This document shows positions 9,440 to 16,858 of a DNA stretch of 64,000 nt, in pieces (within the stretch, counting starts at the first letter, position 1; the number at the start of each line of letters is the position of its first letter). The DNA is taken from NCBI RefSeq assembly GCF_022511585.1, contig NZ_JAKWBN010000002.1, positions 372,001 to 436,000 on the forward strand, in the 5' to 3' direction. The DNA is from Shimazuella soli (lineage in GTDB: Bacteria > Bacillota > Bacilli > Thermoactinomycetales > Thermoactinomycetaceae). Under the pieces are notes generated by a model. It saw nothing but the letters and a program-made list of their open reading frames with translations, had not been told where the DNA came from and made no database searches. The position numbers and the translations under genes are program-made.

Positions 9440-10420
9440 GTGGAGCAACTTCGCTTTAATATTTCAGAAAAGATTCGTCTGCATCCACAGCAAGCAGGGA
9501 TAAGTTCGCTTTTGGAATTGGATTTGTATCCAGATGTGGAGATCAAAGACGAAGGGCAGCATCTTAAAATTCATGGTTATCTTCGGCTAAATGGCACGTA
9601 TGAAGGGGATATCGGTGAAGAAGTAGATGTTTCCGATTATGAACTTGATGAACGGGGAGGGGAAGAGATTGCCTATGTAATTCCTGTAGAGATTACGCTG
9701 CCCCGTGATCGTGCAGAACTAGCAAATGTCTGTGCAGAAGTAGAATCTTTTGATTACCAAATTTTATCACCATTTGAATTACAGATTGAAGCAGTTTTGA
9801 TGATAGATGGGATATTACCAGAAGCCGAGGAAGAAGAACTGATCACAGAGGTCTCTGAAGATCAGCAAGAAGGCACAGAAGAGAAAACAGAGATCGAATC
9901 CCCTACTTTTGCGGCTCAGTCTGCCCTTGGAGTCGAGCAGGTGGAGGAAAAAGAAGAGAAATCAAAAGCACAGGAGCAACTAGAAGCAAAAGAACAGCAA
10001 AAAGCAAAAGAGAAACCAAAAGTAGAAGAACAATCCAAAGCCGAAGAAGCTGTACCTGAACGCACTATACATCGGGAGACGAGGAAGATAGCAAAAGAAC
10101 AAGTAGACAAAGAACCATCTTCACAAGAAACGCTGCAACCTCAGCTTGTGATTGAAGAAGAACAACAAGAAGAGGAATTTCAGGAACCAAGTAATACAGA
10201 GGAAGAAGTTCGTGGCAGAGAATGGAGCAGGTGGTTGGTAGGAAATAGAGAAGAATCGTTTGCTTCCTTAAAAATGGTCATCGTTCAAAAAGACGAAACG
10301 ATCGATACATTAGCTGCCAAATATGATGTTACGTGTAATGCGATCATAAGAACGAATCAGTTTGCAACTGATCGTTTAGAGGAAGGCCAAATCGTAAAAA
10401 TTCCGGTGAAGCGGAGCTAG
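9440..10420 (+). CDS. spoVID: Stage VI sporulation protein D, spore-coat encasement protein with LysM
   Basis: A 326-residue protein needed in Bacillus for coat proteins to encase the forespore. The N-terminal ~120 residues (RFNISEKIRLHPQQAGISSL, then DVEIKDEGQHLKIHGYL) match the SpoVID N-domain pattern. A long low-complexity Glu/Lys/Gln region follows (about 135-265). A C-terminal LysM domain (about 277-323, VQKDETIDTLAAKYDV, ending GQIVKIPVK) is expected to bind lipid II or peptidoglycan. The start is GTG 9440 with GAAGGAGGGAG upstream. It lies 16 bp before ysxE, the same pair as in Bacillus, where hemL precedes them directly. Confidence 0.88.
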   Translation: MEQLRFNISEKIRLHPQQAGISSLLELDLYPDVEIKDEGQHLKIHGYLRLNGTYEGDIGEEVDVSDYELDERGGEEIAYVIPVEITLPRDRAELANVCAEVESFDYQILSPFELQIEAVLMIDGILPEAEEEELITEVSEDQQEGTEEKTEIESPTFAAQSALGVEQVEEKEEKSKAQEQLEAKEQQKAKEKPKVEEQSKAEEAVPERTIHRETRKIAKEQVDKEPSSQETLQPQLVIEEEQQEEEFQEPSNTEEEVRGREWSRWLVGNREESFASLKMVIVQKDETIDTLAAKYDVTCNAIIRTNQFATDRLEEGQIVKIPVKRS

Positions 10421-10436
10421 GGGAGGAGGACTTTCG

Positions 10437-11366
10437 ATGTGGGAAGTGATTCATGCATTTGGATGGGACCCTTCTTCTGTGCAACATCGGGCTGGAGTAT
10501 GGGAAATCGTAGATGGAGATCAAAAATTTGCGTTGAAAGAAAGCCATGCACCAAGAGAAAAGTTGTATGTATTGCACCGCATGTTAGAGCAAGTTCGCAC
10601 AGCTGGATATCCTCATCTCCTTCCATGGGTCCCTACAGAGGATGGAGAAATAGTCGTTTCTGCTTATGGAAGCCAGTGGTATGCCACTCCTTGGCAAGAA
10701 CCTGCCGACGAGTATGTATCAGCAACAGAGCTGGCGGCATCCTTAGGGCGTTTTCATCGTTTAGCAGAACCTATAGCAGCACAGTTTCCTAAGCTCCATC
10801 AAGTCATCGATCCTGATCTAAAAGAAACTTGGCAGCAGAGAAGTACGCAAATAGCAAATTGGCAAGAGACATTAGAAGAAGGAGAAGCAAAAATATCCGA
10901 GCAATCTGCTCAACTTTCCCAAAATGGATTTACGTTTGCTATCCAAGGGATTGATCGCTATCTCCAATCGGAAAAAGGAATTGCTCCAAGATACACGATT
11001 TGCCATGGCCGGATTCATCCTTCGAATGTACTCACAAGTGAAGAAGGATTATATTGGATCGATTTTGACCACGCAGAGTTAGATACACCTATAAAAGACC
11101 TTGCTACCTTAATACATCGCTACCCAGAAGAATCCCCCGCAGAAATACTAGCTGCTTATGAACAAGAAAATAAACTATTGCCCAAAGAAAAAAGACTTCT
11201 CTCTGTCTTTCTCTCCTATCCCGAACGATTGGTTCGTGCGGTAGAAAGACAAGAAGATTTAGTAGATGTTTCAAGAGAATACGCCCATATACAGGACTGT
11301 CAAAAGTTAATTAAAAAGCTGTGGCCCGTGAAGAAAAAGAAAACAAGGCAAAAGCGAAATCGATGA
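10437..11366 (+). CDS. ysxE: Spore coat protein YsxE, kinase-like fold (CotS family)
   Basis: A 309-residue protein of the aminoglycoside-phosphotransferase/CotS kinase-like fold, the conserved partner of spoVID in Bacillaceae. The motif CHGRIHPSNVL corresponds to the HGDLHxxN catalytic-loop region, but with Arg in place of the usual catalytic Asp. WIDFDHAELDTPIKDLATL corresponds to the metal-binding IDFD region. The Asp to Arg change suggests that it is a pseudokinase, as expected of a structural coat protein, although that inference is not proven here. ATG 10437 follows GGGGAGGAGG. It is co-transcribed with spoVID and followed by a strong terminator. Confidence 0.85.
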   Translation: MWEVIHAFGWDPSSVQHRAGVWEIVDGDQKFALKESHAPREKLYVLHRMLEQVRTAGYPHLLPWVPTEDGEIVVSAYGSQWYATPWQEPADEYVSATELAASLGRFHRLAEPIAAQFPKLHQVIDPDLKETWQQRSTQIANWQETLEEGEAKISEQSAQLSQNGFTFAIQGIDRYLQSEKGIAPRYTICHGRIHPSNVLTSEEGLYWIDFDHAELDTPIKDLATLIHRYPEESPAEILAAYEQENKLLPKEKRLLSVFLSYPERLVRAVERQEDLVDVSREYAHIQDCQKLIKKLWPVKKKKTRQKRNR

Positions 11367-11370
11367 ACAG

Positions 11371-11393
11371 ACGAGGGAAACCTCGTTTTTTTA
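11371..11393 (+). terminator. Terminator of the spoVID-ysxE unit
   Basis: ACGAGG-GAAA-CCTCGT hairpin with a GAAA tetraloop followed by seven T residues. Confidence 0.9.
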
Positions 11394-11557
11394 TTTAGAG
11401 ATGTTGACACACAAATAGATCTCTTTAAGGGAGATCACCTGTAAAAGCTTTACCGGCTCAAAGACTTAGAGATATACTAAAATAGCAGATGAAAGATTCA
11501 CTCTTTTCACCTGCGTGGGTGAGAAAAAAAGAGTGACTACCAGATAAGAGGAGCGGC

Positions 11558-12829
11558 ATGTCCCGCAAATTTCGAAAATGGAAACGCCCCGAGTGGTTGA
11601 CCCTGCCAGTAATGATGGCGATGGCTGCGACAAATACCTATTTGTCGCAAAACCACTTCATCAATTCTCCCTTCTCCATGCTGATGCAGCAGCATGGGCT
11701 GGAGAAGGAGATTGCGAGCCTAAACACCGTCATTGCTGGTGTGGCTATCCTTTCAGCTTTGGTGACAATGATCACCCGGGGTTCTTGGGTGAAACTGGTC
11801 GTCATGATCGCCTGTTTGGGTAATGCGATCATGATGTTTTTTTACCCTTGGTCGTTGTCGCAGTCAGAGTCGACGATGCTCTACGTCATTCGCTGTATCC
11901 AGATTCTCCTGGACAATATGATCTATGGAGGCGTGTATGCCCTGCTGCGAATGGTGGCGAGTGAAGACCGCCAGGAACACAAAAAAACAATGGCCTTGGA
12001 TGGAGCACTATTGGCGGTATCTACCTCCATTGCCAAATTCCTTGGCTTTTGGCTGATCGATAACCCGATGAGCTGGGCTGTCTTCGGTGCAGTACTCAAT
12101 CTATTTATCATTCCTAGCGTCTGGCGGGTAAAACTCAGTGAGGTAAGAGAAAAAACAGAAGAGAAAACACCTAGTACCAAGCAGAGTGTACGATCAGGAC
12201 GAAGGCAATGGTTTACCGTTGTGCAATCGGAGAGCAAACAATGGGGCCTGGCTTTTGGTAGGCAAATCCCTACTGTTGGAAATAGCCTCGTCTTTATCCT
12301 CATCGGTGGAGGTGGTTATCTCCCCCTGTTCATCCATGAGGCATGGCTGGCTGGTGCCGCACTCACCACATTTTCCCTCGCTAGTACAGGAGGGAATTGG
12401 TTGTCTGCGTACATCCCGAAAGCATGGGGCGAACGAGGTGTCATCGCAATTGCCAGCATCTTTTCCATCGGAAGCTTTCAGTGTCTCTATTGGACTGGTA
12501 CCGATCATAGCTATTTCCTTTTCGTCACGGGCTTTTCTGGAATCACCTATGGGGTAGCCTCCAATTCTTATGGGTTCCTGATGAATCGCTCCACTGATCC
12601 TGATCGCAGGGGAATCCAAGTTGGATCACGTAATCTATTCTTCGCGGGAAGCAGTATGCTAAGTGCATTCCTGTTTGGATGTACTGGTATCCACCGCGAT
12701 CTCTGGCTCTGGGGATCGGTGATCCTCGCTGGGAGCCTATTGACCCTTCCATTCATCAAATATCCCCCGTTTGCTAGCGCGGCGGGGAATGAGGGAGAGG
12801 CTGAGGACAAGGTCATCTCCTCCAACTGA
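11558..12829 (+). CDS. MFS transporter, higher-G+C islet gene
   Basis: A 423-residue major facilitator superfamily permease with about 12 hydrophobic segments and a charged central loop near residues 195-225 (VREKTEEKTPSTKQSVRSGRR). The substrate is unknown. Its codon choice (CTG, ATC, GCC, GGC) and visible G+C (well over 50% in sampled lines) contrast with the ~40% of neighbouring genes, suggesting recent transfer from a higher-G+C relative. The ATG at 11558 follows AAGAGGAGCGGC. A hairpin of about 12 bp (arms CACTCTTTT and AAAAGAGTG, 11490-11535) sits just upstream in the leader. The gene stands alone and has its own terminator. Confidence 0.85.
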   Translation: MSRKFRKWKRPEWLTLPVMMAMAATNTYLSQNHFINSPFSMLMQQHGLEKEIASLNTVIAGVAILSALVTMITRGSWVKLVVMIACLGNAIMMFFYPWSLSQSESTMLYVIRCIQILLDNMIYGGVYALLRMVASEDRQEHKKTMALDGALLAVSTSIAKFLGFWLIDNPMSWAVFGAVLNLFIIPSVWRVKLSEVREKTEEKTPSTKQSVRSGRRQWFTVVQSESKQWGLAFGRQIPTVGNSLVFILIGGGGYLPLFIHEAWLAGAALTTFSLASTGGNWLSAYIPKAWGERGVIAIASIFSIGSFQCLYWTGTDHSYFLFVTGFSGITYGVASNSYGFLMNRSTDPDRRGIQVGSRNLFFAGSSMLSAFLFGCTGIHRDLWLWGSVILAGSLLTLPFIKYPPFASAAGNEGEAEDKVISSN

Positions 12830-12841
12830 GTCACAACACCC

Positions 12842-12876
12842 GCCCCCCTAGCGAAACACCTAGGGGGGATGATTTT
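12842..12876 (+). terminator. Hairpin terminator after the MFS gene
   Basis: CCCCCCTAG and CTAGGGGGG form a perfect 9-bp G+C-rich stem with a CGAAACAC loop, followed by ATGATTTTG. The tail is only moderately T-rich. The rest of 12877-13090 shows no gene. Confidence 0.7.
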
Positions 12877-13090
12877 GTGATCCTTTCTGTTGTCTTCTCT
12901 TTGTGCAGGGGCAGAACCAGCCTAAATAAATTTTCCCGATGAACGAAAGTTGACTTAATTCCTTTTTTGTAGTAAGGAACTTTACCATAAACAGATTCTA
13001 TCAGTTGGTAAACTATTATGCTGTTGATAAAAGTAAAAAATGACTTAGGATAGGAAGATATAAAGAATGAATTTTGAAGAGAATGGCTTG

Positions 13091-13127
13091 AAAATAAAGA
13101 AAGAAGGGATAAATTATCCCTTCTTTC
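13091..13127 (-). terminator. Terminator of the TPR-regulator/peptide unit
   Basis: GAAAGAAGGGATAA (13099-13112) and its exact complement TTATCCCTTCTTTC (13114-13127) form a strong hairpin, followed on the minus strand by TTTATTTT. It closes the unit containing the regulator and both small peptides. Confidence 0.88.
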
Positions 13128-13144
13128 GTAGAAATTTGAGGTTT

Positions 13145-13207
13145 TTACATATCAGGTGGATCACTTTCAAAAAAGAGTCTGGTTGCTAGAGGTTGAAAAG
13201 TAATCAT
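13145..13207 (-). CDS. Candidate signalling peptide 2 (20 residues, ends SDPPDM)
   Basis: A tiny gene encoding MITFQPLATR followed by LFFESDPPDM. It has its own ribosome-binding site (AGAGGTGATC, 3-4 bp before ATG) and begins 31 bp after the regulator stop, before the terminator at 13099-13127. It is paralogous to the C-terminal 21 residues of the upstream regulator ORF: 12 of 20 aligned positions are identical, including Q-P-L and F-E-x-D-P-P-D. There is no Sec-type signal sequence. By analogy with NprR-NprX, PlcR-PapR and other RRNPP systems, where the peptide gene directly follows the receptor gene, it is inferred to be a cognate signal peptide. The conserved DPPD tail is the most likely receptor-binding part. 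I know of no described family with this motif. Confidence 0.6.
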   Translation of the reverse strand: MITFQPLATRLFFESDPPDM

Positions 13208-13238
13208 TGATCACCTCTCACTGTAACATTCGATCATT

Positions 13239-13304
13239 TTAAATATCTGGAGGATCAGCTTCAAATATACGTTCAGTTGTTAATGGTTGTAGTTTCGTTG
13301 TCAT
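13239..13304 (-). CDS. Candidate signalling peptide 1 (21 residues, ends ADPPDI), in frame at the regulator 3' end
   Basis: Inside the regulator reading frame and in the same phase, an ATG at 13304 is preceded by a near-perfect Shine-Dalgarno sequence (GGAGGTGATCC, about 6 bp away). Initiation there would give a peptide beginning MTTKLQPLT and ending FEADPPDI, the paralogue of the separate peptide encoded just downstream. The Shine-Dalgarno itself is read through as Asn-Gly-Gly-Asp-Pro by ribosomes coming from the regulator. The same DNA can therefore yield a free peptide and a C-terminal tail of the receptor. Alternatively the regulator has simply lost its stop codon. Confidence 0.55.
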   Translation of the reverse strand: MTTKLQPLTTERIFEADPPDI

Positions 13305-14627
13305 TTTTGGATCACCTCCATTCAATAATAAACTATTCTGATAAAAAATAGTCATGTATTTGAAGTGTTCCTTTGAATTTTTATGTTCATAAAACTTGGT
13401 CAACTCTAATGCGATATCGCGTTGCTGTGTACGAAAGGAGTGTTGCTCCGCTATTTGTAAAGCTTGTTCGTAGTGCTGGATAGCTTCTGATGTCATGTTT
13501 TGTTTCCGCTTACACTTTGCTAAACCGAGGTGAGATTCACAAAGATTTAGGACATCATTTTCCTCTTTACTTATTTTCAATGCTTTGCGTAGTGTTTCTT
13601 CTGCACGATCGATATCTCCTTCTTCAAAGTAAAGTAAGCCCAGTTGATAATGGTTAGTTGCAGAAAGAAATTTGCGCTGGATTTTCCCTTCTAAGCTTGA
13701 AGCGGTTTGGAAGCATTTCATGGCCATCTGATACTCACCAAGGTGATTGTAGGAAGTTCCTAAAGTTGTCCACAGTTCAAAACAGCGATCATACTTTTTT
13801 TCTCGCCTCGCGATATCGATTCCCTCACTTGCATAACGGATCGCTTTATCATACATTTGATGTTTGTTATAAAGCTTTGCTTGTAGATCATACATGTTAA
13901 GTTGGATTTCGGTATCTATCTCATTAAGATGTGGCCACATTTCATCTAAGATTTTCATCGCTTCATTGTCTCGATCTAATTTTTCAAGGTAAATCGCTTT
14001 ACTAAGCAGTAAACTATAAATGAGAAATTTCCTTTCCCCACTTGAATCAAAAGCTTCTAAACCATTTTCCACGCATTGTACAGTATTATCAAGCTTATTG
14101 AGACGATAAGCAATCCTAGCAAGTTCATAATAACTAGCAGCCTTGATATTGGTAGCCTGAATCTCTGGGTAGTCGTCCACCATTTGAATAGCACGAAGAA
14201 AGTGGAGATGAGCCTTTTGCCAGTTTTGCCCTTTGTAATAATATTTTCCTTTTAAATATTCGGTGACAGCTGTATAGGGATGATCCGTAGGCAGTTGGAG
14301 TATTTTTACCGCTTGCATCGCTTTTTTGTAATCTCCACAATCCATCTCCGTTTCAATTGCCTTTAAATCTAGTTTTAGTAGAGTCAAAGCGTCTCTTTCT
14401 CTCTGTTTTTCCTCTCTTAAAAGAAGTGGCAGGTCTTGCTTATTTACTCCTATTTTCTCAAATAGACGATAGATTTTATCCATGCTTACATTTTTCCTGC
14501 CATGCTCAAAGTTACTCACGGTGGTTGCGGAGATGCCTTTTTCTTCTAAATCTCGTTGTTTCAACTTCTTTTCTTTCCGAATGGAGCGAAAGAGCTCCCT
14601 GAGTTTTGTGTGATCCAAATCTTCCAC
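13239..14627 (-). CDS. HTH-XRE/TPR regulator of the RRNPP peptide-receptor type
   Basis: A 462-residue cytosolic regulator. Residues 8-60 form an XRE-type helix-turn-helix (LRELFRSIRKEKKLKQRDL..., with SATTVSNFEHGRKNVS as the recognition region). Residues about 70-440 are tandem TPR-like helical repeats (for example NHYQLGLLYFEEGDIDRAEE and LCESHLGLAKCKRKQNM), the architecture of NprR, PlcR and AimR, which bind short imported peptides. The last 21 residues (from Met442) are unlike TPR sequence and are a copy of a short peptide whose paralogue is encoded 31 bp downstream. Start is GTG 14627 after AAAGGGGG. Dyads resembling operators lie 106-160 bp upstream. The target genes are unknown; the divergent two-gene unit at 14914 is the nearest candidate. 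Confidence 0.85.
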   Translation of the reverse strand: MEDLDHTKLRELFRSIRKEKKLKQRDLEEKGISATTVSNFEHGRKNVSMDKIYRLFEKIGVNKQDLPLLLREEKQRERDALTLLKLDLKAIETEMDCGDYKKAMQAVKILQLPTDHPYTAVTEYLKGKYYYKGQNWQKAHLHFLRAIQMVDDYPEIQATNIKAASYYELARIAYRLNKLDNTVQCVENGLEAFDSSGERKFLIYSLLLSKAIYLEKLDRDNEAMKILDEMWPHLNEIDTEIQLNMYDLQAKLYNKHQMYDKAIRYASEGIDIARREKKYDRCFELWTTLGTSYNHLGEYQMAMKCFQTASSLEGKIQRKFLSATNHYQLGLLYFEEGDIDRAEETLRKALKISKEENDVLNLCESHLGLAKCKRKQNMTSEAIQHYEQALQIAEQHSFRTQQRDIALELTKFYEHKNSKEHFKYMTIFYQNSLLLNGGDPKMTTKLQPLTTERIFEADPPDI

Positions 14628-14732
14628 TTTTGAACCCCCTTTGTGGCTCTATCATAAAATATTTTTTTAAAAAGAAAAATAGGACAATTCTGTGTTTGAT
14701 CGACCTATTTTGGAAAAATCATGCATTACTAT

Positions 14733-14788
14733 GGTTTTATCAAACCACCTAGCCTCGAGCACGATTCGATAGGTGTTTTATCAAACCA
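14733..14788. promoter_or_regulatory. Two directly repeated dyads between the regulator and the divergent unit
   Basis: GGTTTTATCAAACC (14733-14746) and TGTTTTATCAAACC (14774-14787) share 14 consecutive bases including the following A (GTTTTATCAAACCA). Each is itself an inverted repeat (GGTTT-TATC-AAACC), the second losing one outer base. The repeats are 41 bp apart start to start, close to four helical turns, and lie 34 bp or more upstream of a good sigma-A promoter reading towards 14914. Binding by the adjacent HTH regulator is an inference. Confidence 0.55.
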
Positions 14789-14821
14789 GAAACAGAAGCA
14801 GATGAGTAAAATCCCACATAT

Positions 14822-14850
14822 TTGTCAGAAAATTTAAATTTTGTTATGCT
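14822..14850 (+). promoter_or_regulatory. Sigma-A-type promoter for the 14914 unit
   Basis: TTGTCA (14822-14827), a 17-bp A/T-rich spacer and TATGCT (14845-14850) give a good vegetative promoter match, about 60 bp before the start codon at 14914. Confidence 0.6.
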
Positions 14851-14913
14851 CTGTTTAGACGAGAAACAACGAGGAGCGACATCAGCTACTGATAAATATG
14901 AGGGGGATTAGGG

Positions 14914-15366
14914 ATGAAAGAAAAGCATACAGCTCTGCCATCTTTAGTTACAAGTAAATCCAGTCTGTTACAACTGATCGTTGCTGGAAGTGTGAACAGG
15001 GTTAAGCGATTTTGGCGGTTTTTGAAGTCTGTTTCCGGATATCGCTTTTCGACGGATTACCGCCTGTTATTGGATCATTTGGATCAGCAGGAAGAAGAGC
15101 ATGTTGTGATGCAGTTAGAGGAAACACCATATTTGCCAACAATATTAGACCGGAAAGAAAGTATCGTTCAGATTGAATCGATAGAAGGAAAGCGGATCAC
15201 GTTTGCATTGCTCGATCCGTTGGTAGTGGAGATGAGTGGGGGTATGGTTTATATCCATGGGAAATCGTACGATATTTTTGCCAATCTGATCGACAAACAA
15301 AGAAATAGAGAAGTAGTAGATTGCAGGGTAATAGATTCACAGGAAGTATGTCCGGAATGGAACTAA
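14914..15366 (+). CDS. Conserved-looking hypothetical protein, candidate target of the TPR regulator
   Basis: A 150-residue protein with no signal peptide or clear membrane segment. The first ~50 residues are basic (NRVKRFWRFLKSVSGYRFSTDYR). The C-terminal half looks beta-rich (SIVQIESIEGKRITFALLDPLVVEMSGGMVYIHGKSYDIF). I do not recognise the family. ATG 14914 follows GAGGGGGATTAGGG. It overlaps the next gene by about 19 bp, so the two are translationally coupled. Dyad repeats and a sigma-A promoter lie upstream. Confidence 0.65.
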   Translation: MKEKHTALPSLVTSKSSLLQLIVAGSVNRVKRFWRFLKSVSGYRFSTDYRLLLDHLDQQEEEHVVMQLEETPYLPTILDRKESIVQIESIEGKRITFALLDPLVVEMSGGMVYIHGKSYDIFANLIDKQRNREVVDCRVIDSQEVCPEWN

Positions 15367-15710
15367 AAGAAGCGATACAAGCAGGGAGGGAACTTGCGGA
15401 ATATATTGTCTACTGTTGTGGAGAAGGAGAGGACTATGTTGCTCTTGTCGACCAGCTGCGGCAAGCAAATACACGGTCTGCGCTGATAAAAGCGGTTTAT
15501 CTGCTTTTATGCTATGGAGATGTATGTTTGAAGCAAAAAATGAAGGGGATGAGCCAAAAACGATTGGATGATCTCTTTCAGTTTTTCCGAACAGGAGATA
15601 TCGCGAGCTTAAGCCATTTTCGCTCTGCACTCATCGCCAATATATCCACTTTTGAATTAGAGAAGATACATTACCAAGAGAAATATTTAATGGAATTGCT
15701 TCGTGTCTAA
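15348..15710 (+). CDS. Hypothetical helical protein, second gene of the unit
   Basis: A 120-residue predicted all-helical cytosolic protein (ELKEAIQAGRELAEYIVYCC, then SALIKAVYLLLCYGDVCLKQ), with four cysteines and no recognisable domain. The start is uncertain: ATG 15348 (after GGAAG, short spacing) and ATG 15357 are both possible; a TTG at 15321 would also be in frame. It overlaps the 3' end of the preceding gene, and a hairpin follows the stop. Function is unknown. Confidence 0.6.
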   Translation: MSGMELKEAIQAGRELAEYIVYCCGEGEDYVALVDQLRQANTRSALIKAVYLLLCYGDVCLKQKMKGMSQKRLDDLFQFFRTGDIASLSHFRSALIANISTFELEKIHYQEKYLMELLRV

Positions 15711-15731
15711 TAAATCCTGATAAATAGCAGA

Positions 15732-15765
15732 TACAGGTTGTCTGAGTGACCTCAAACAACCTGTA
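15732..15765. terminator. Hairpin between convergent genes
   Basis: TACAGGTTGTCTGAG and CTCAAACAACCTGTA form a 15-bp stem with one mismatch around TGAC. No strong T-run on the plus side; on the minus side CTATTTATC follows. It probably terminates both the 15348 gene and the convergent permease gene. Confidence 0.65.
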
Positions 15766-15777
15766 CGTCCCCACATC

Positions 15778-16686
15778 TCAATCGATGGGTGAAATGGATG
15801 CGGGAGTTTTTTCTTGATTTGTCTTTACAGAAGTGAGAATGATCCCGATCAGAATACATCCCACTCCCATCCATTGGATAAGAGAAACGTTTTCTTTCAG
15901 GATGGTGGAGGACAAGAGGATGACCATGGGAAGTTCGATGGATACCAAAACACCAGCCAAACCAGGACTGATTTGGGGCATGCCTTTGTTGTAGGCAAAT
16001 GTGGTAGCTACGATGCCAATCATTCCGAGCAATCCGATCCAAAACCACAAACCTTGTCCCATTGATGCAGTGAACAAGACAGTTGGCGGATAGACAAGGA
16101 AGATAAAAAGCATCTGCCCTGTCACCATAAAGGAACTGCGCAATAGGGAGGGGACTTCTGTAGTTACTGATCCACTTACCACCATGGAAGCAGTGTAGGA
16201 CAATGCACTACAAAGTCCCAAGGCTACTCCAACCATATTCAATCCCTTTAGGTCGTGCATGCTGAACCCAGAGGCACAGATTGTACCTAGCACAATACTC
16301 ATCAGCGAGATGGACAGTGCTTTGCTAGGCCAAGTTTTCTCTTGGATCATCTGGACGATTTGTGTCATCCAAATGGATTGGAAAAGCAGGATGACAGCGA
16401 TAGAAGCAGGAATCTTGCTCAGACACAGGGTGTAAAAGATTTCAGTGAGTCCAAATACTGCACCTGTCAGCGTGAGCAAGAAGATGCTCTTCCTTGGAAC
16501 GCACCGAAGTTTCTTCCACATGGGCAATGCAAACAGCCACAAAACCAAGCATCCAAAAGTTACTTGTCCACTGGAGATTTCAGCAGGAGAAAAGCCCCGT
16601 TGAAAGGCGAGTTTTGTGATGGTAGAGATTGAACCATAACACATCGCTCCCAGTAGTACGTATCCACTTGCAAGCCAACGATTCAC
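15778..16686 (-). CDS. EamA/DMT-family permease
   Basis: A 302-residue integral membrane protein of the drug/metabolite transporter superfamily, with about ten hydrophobic segments arranged as two EamA repeats (the first from residue 6, GYVLLGAMCYGSISTITKLA; the second from about 155, LGLCSALSYTASMVVSG). Substrate is unknown; relatives export amino acids or other metabolites. It starts with GTG at 16686 after GAGAGGAAAG. The gene is monocistronic and divergent from spoVD, with a 170-bp shared upstream region. Confidence 0.88.
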   Translation of the reverse strand: MNRWLASGYVLLGAMCYGSISTITKLAFQRGFSPAEISSGQVTFGCLVLWLFALPMWKKLRCVPRKSIFLLTLTGAVFGLTEIFYTLCLSKIPASIAVILLFQSIWMTQIVQMIQEKTWPSKALSISLMSIVLGTICASGFSMHDLKGLNMVGVALGLCSALSYTASMVVSGSVTTEVPSLLRSSFMVTGQMLFIFLVYPPTVLFTASMGQGLWFWIGLLGMIGIVATTFAYNKGMPQISPGLAGVLVSIELPMVILLSSTILKENVSLIQWMGVGCILIGIILTSVKTNQEKTPASISPID

Positions 16687-16858
16687 GTGACTTTCCTCTC
16701 TCGATGTTTTGAGAAATCGTTCTGAACTTTATCTTAGCACGGATATTTTGAAATTTGGGAAATGACAAACGATTTATTTCCAAGCTTTTTTCCTTATTCT
16801 TTTTTACCCTTTGTCCACATAAGTTGAAGTAAAGGATAGTGGAAAAGGATGAAGAGAC

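Noticed and set aside
9916-10110. Ser/Cys/Phe-rich minus-strand frame inside spoVID
   Set aside because: It is the antisense of the Glu/Lys/Gln-rich linker; composition is an artefact.
13145-13304. The two DPPD peptides considered as RiPP precursors
   Set aside because: No modifying enzyme, protease or transporter gene adjacent; a receptor gene in the same unit fits signalling better.
14733-14788. Two repeats considered as a short CRISPR-like array
   Set aside because: Only two 14-bp repeats with a 27-bp spacing, each a dyad next to a promoter, and no cas genes; operators are a better explanation.
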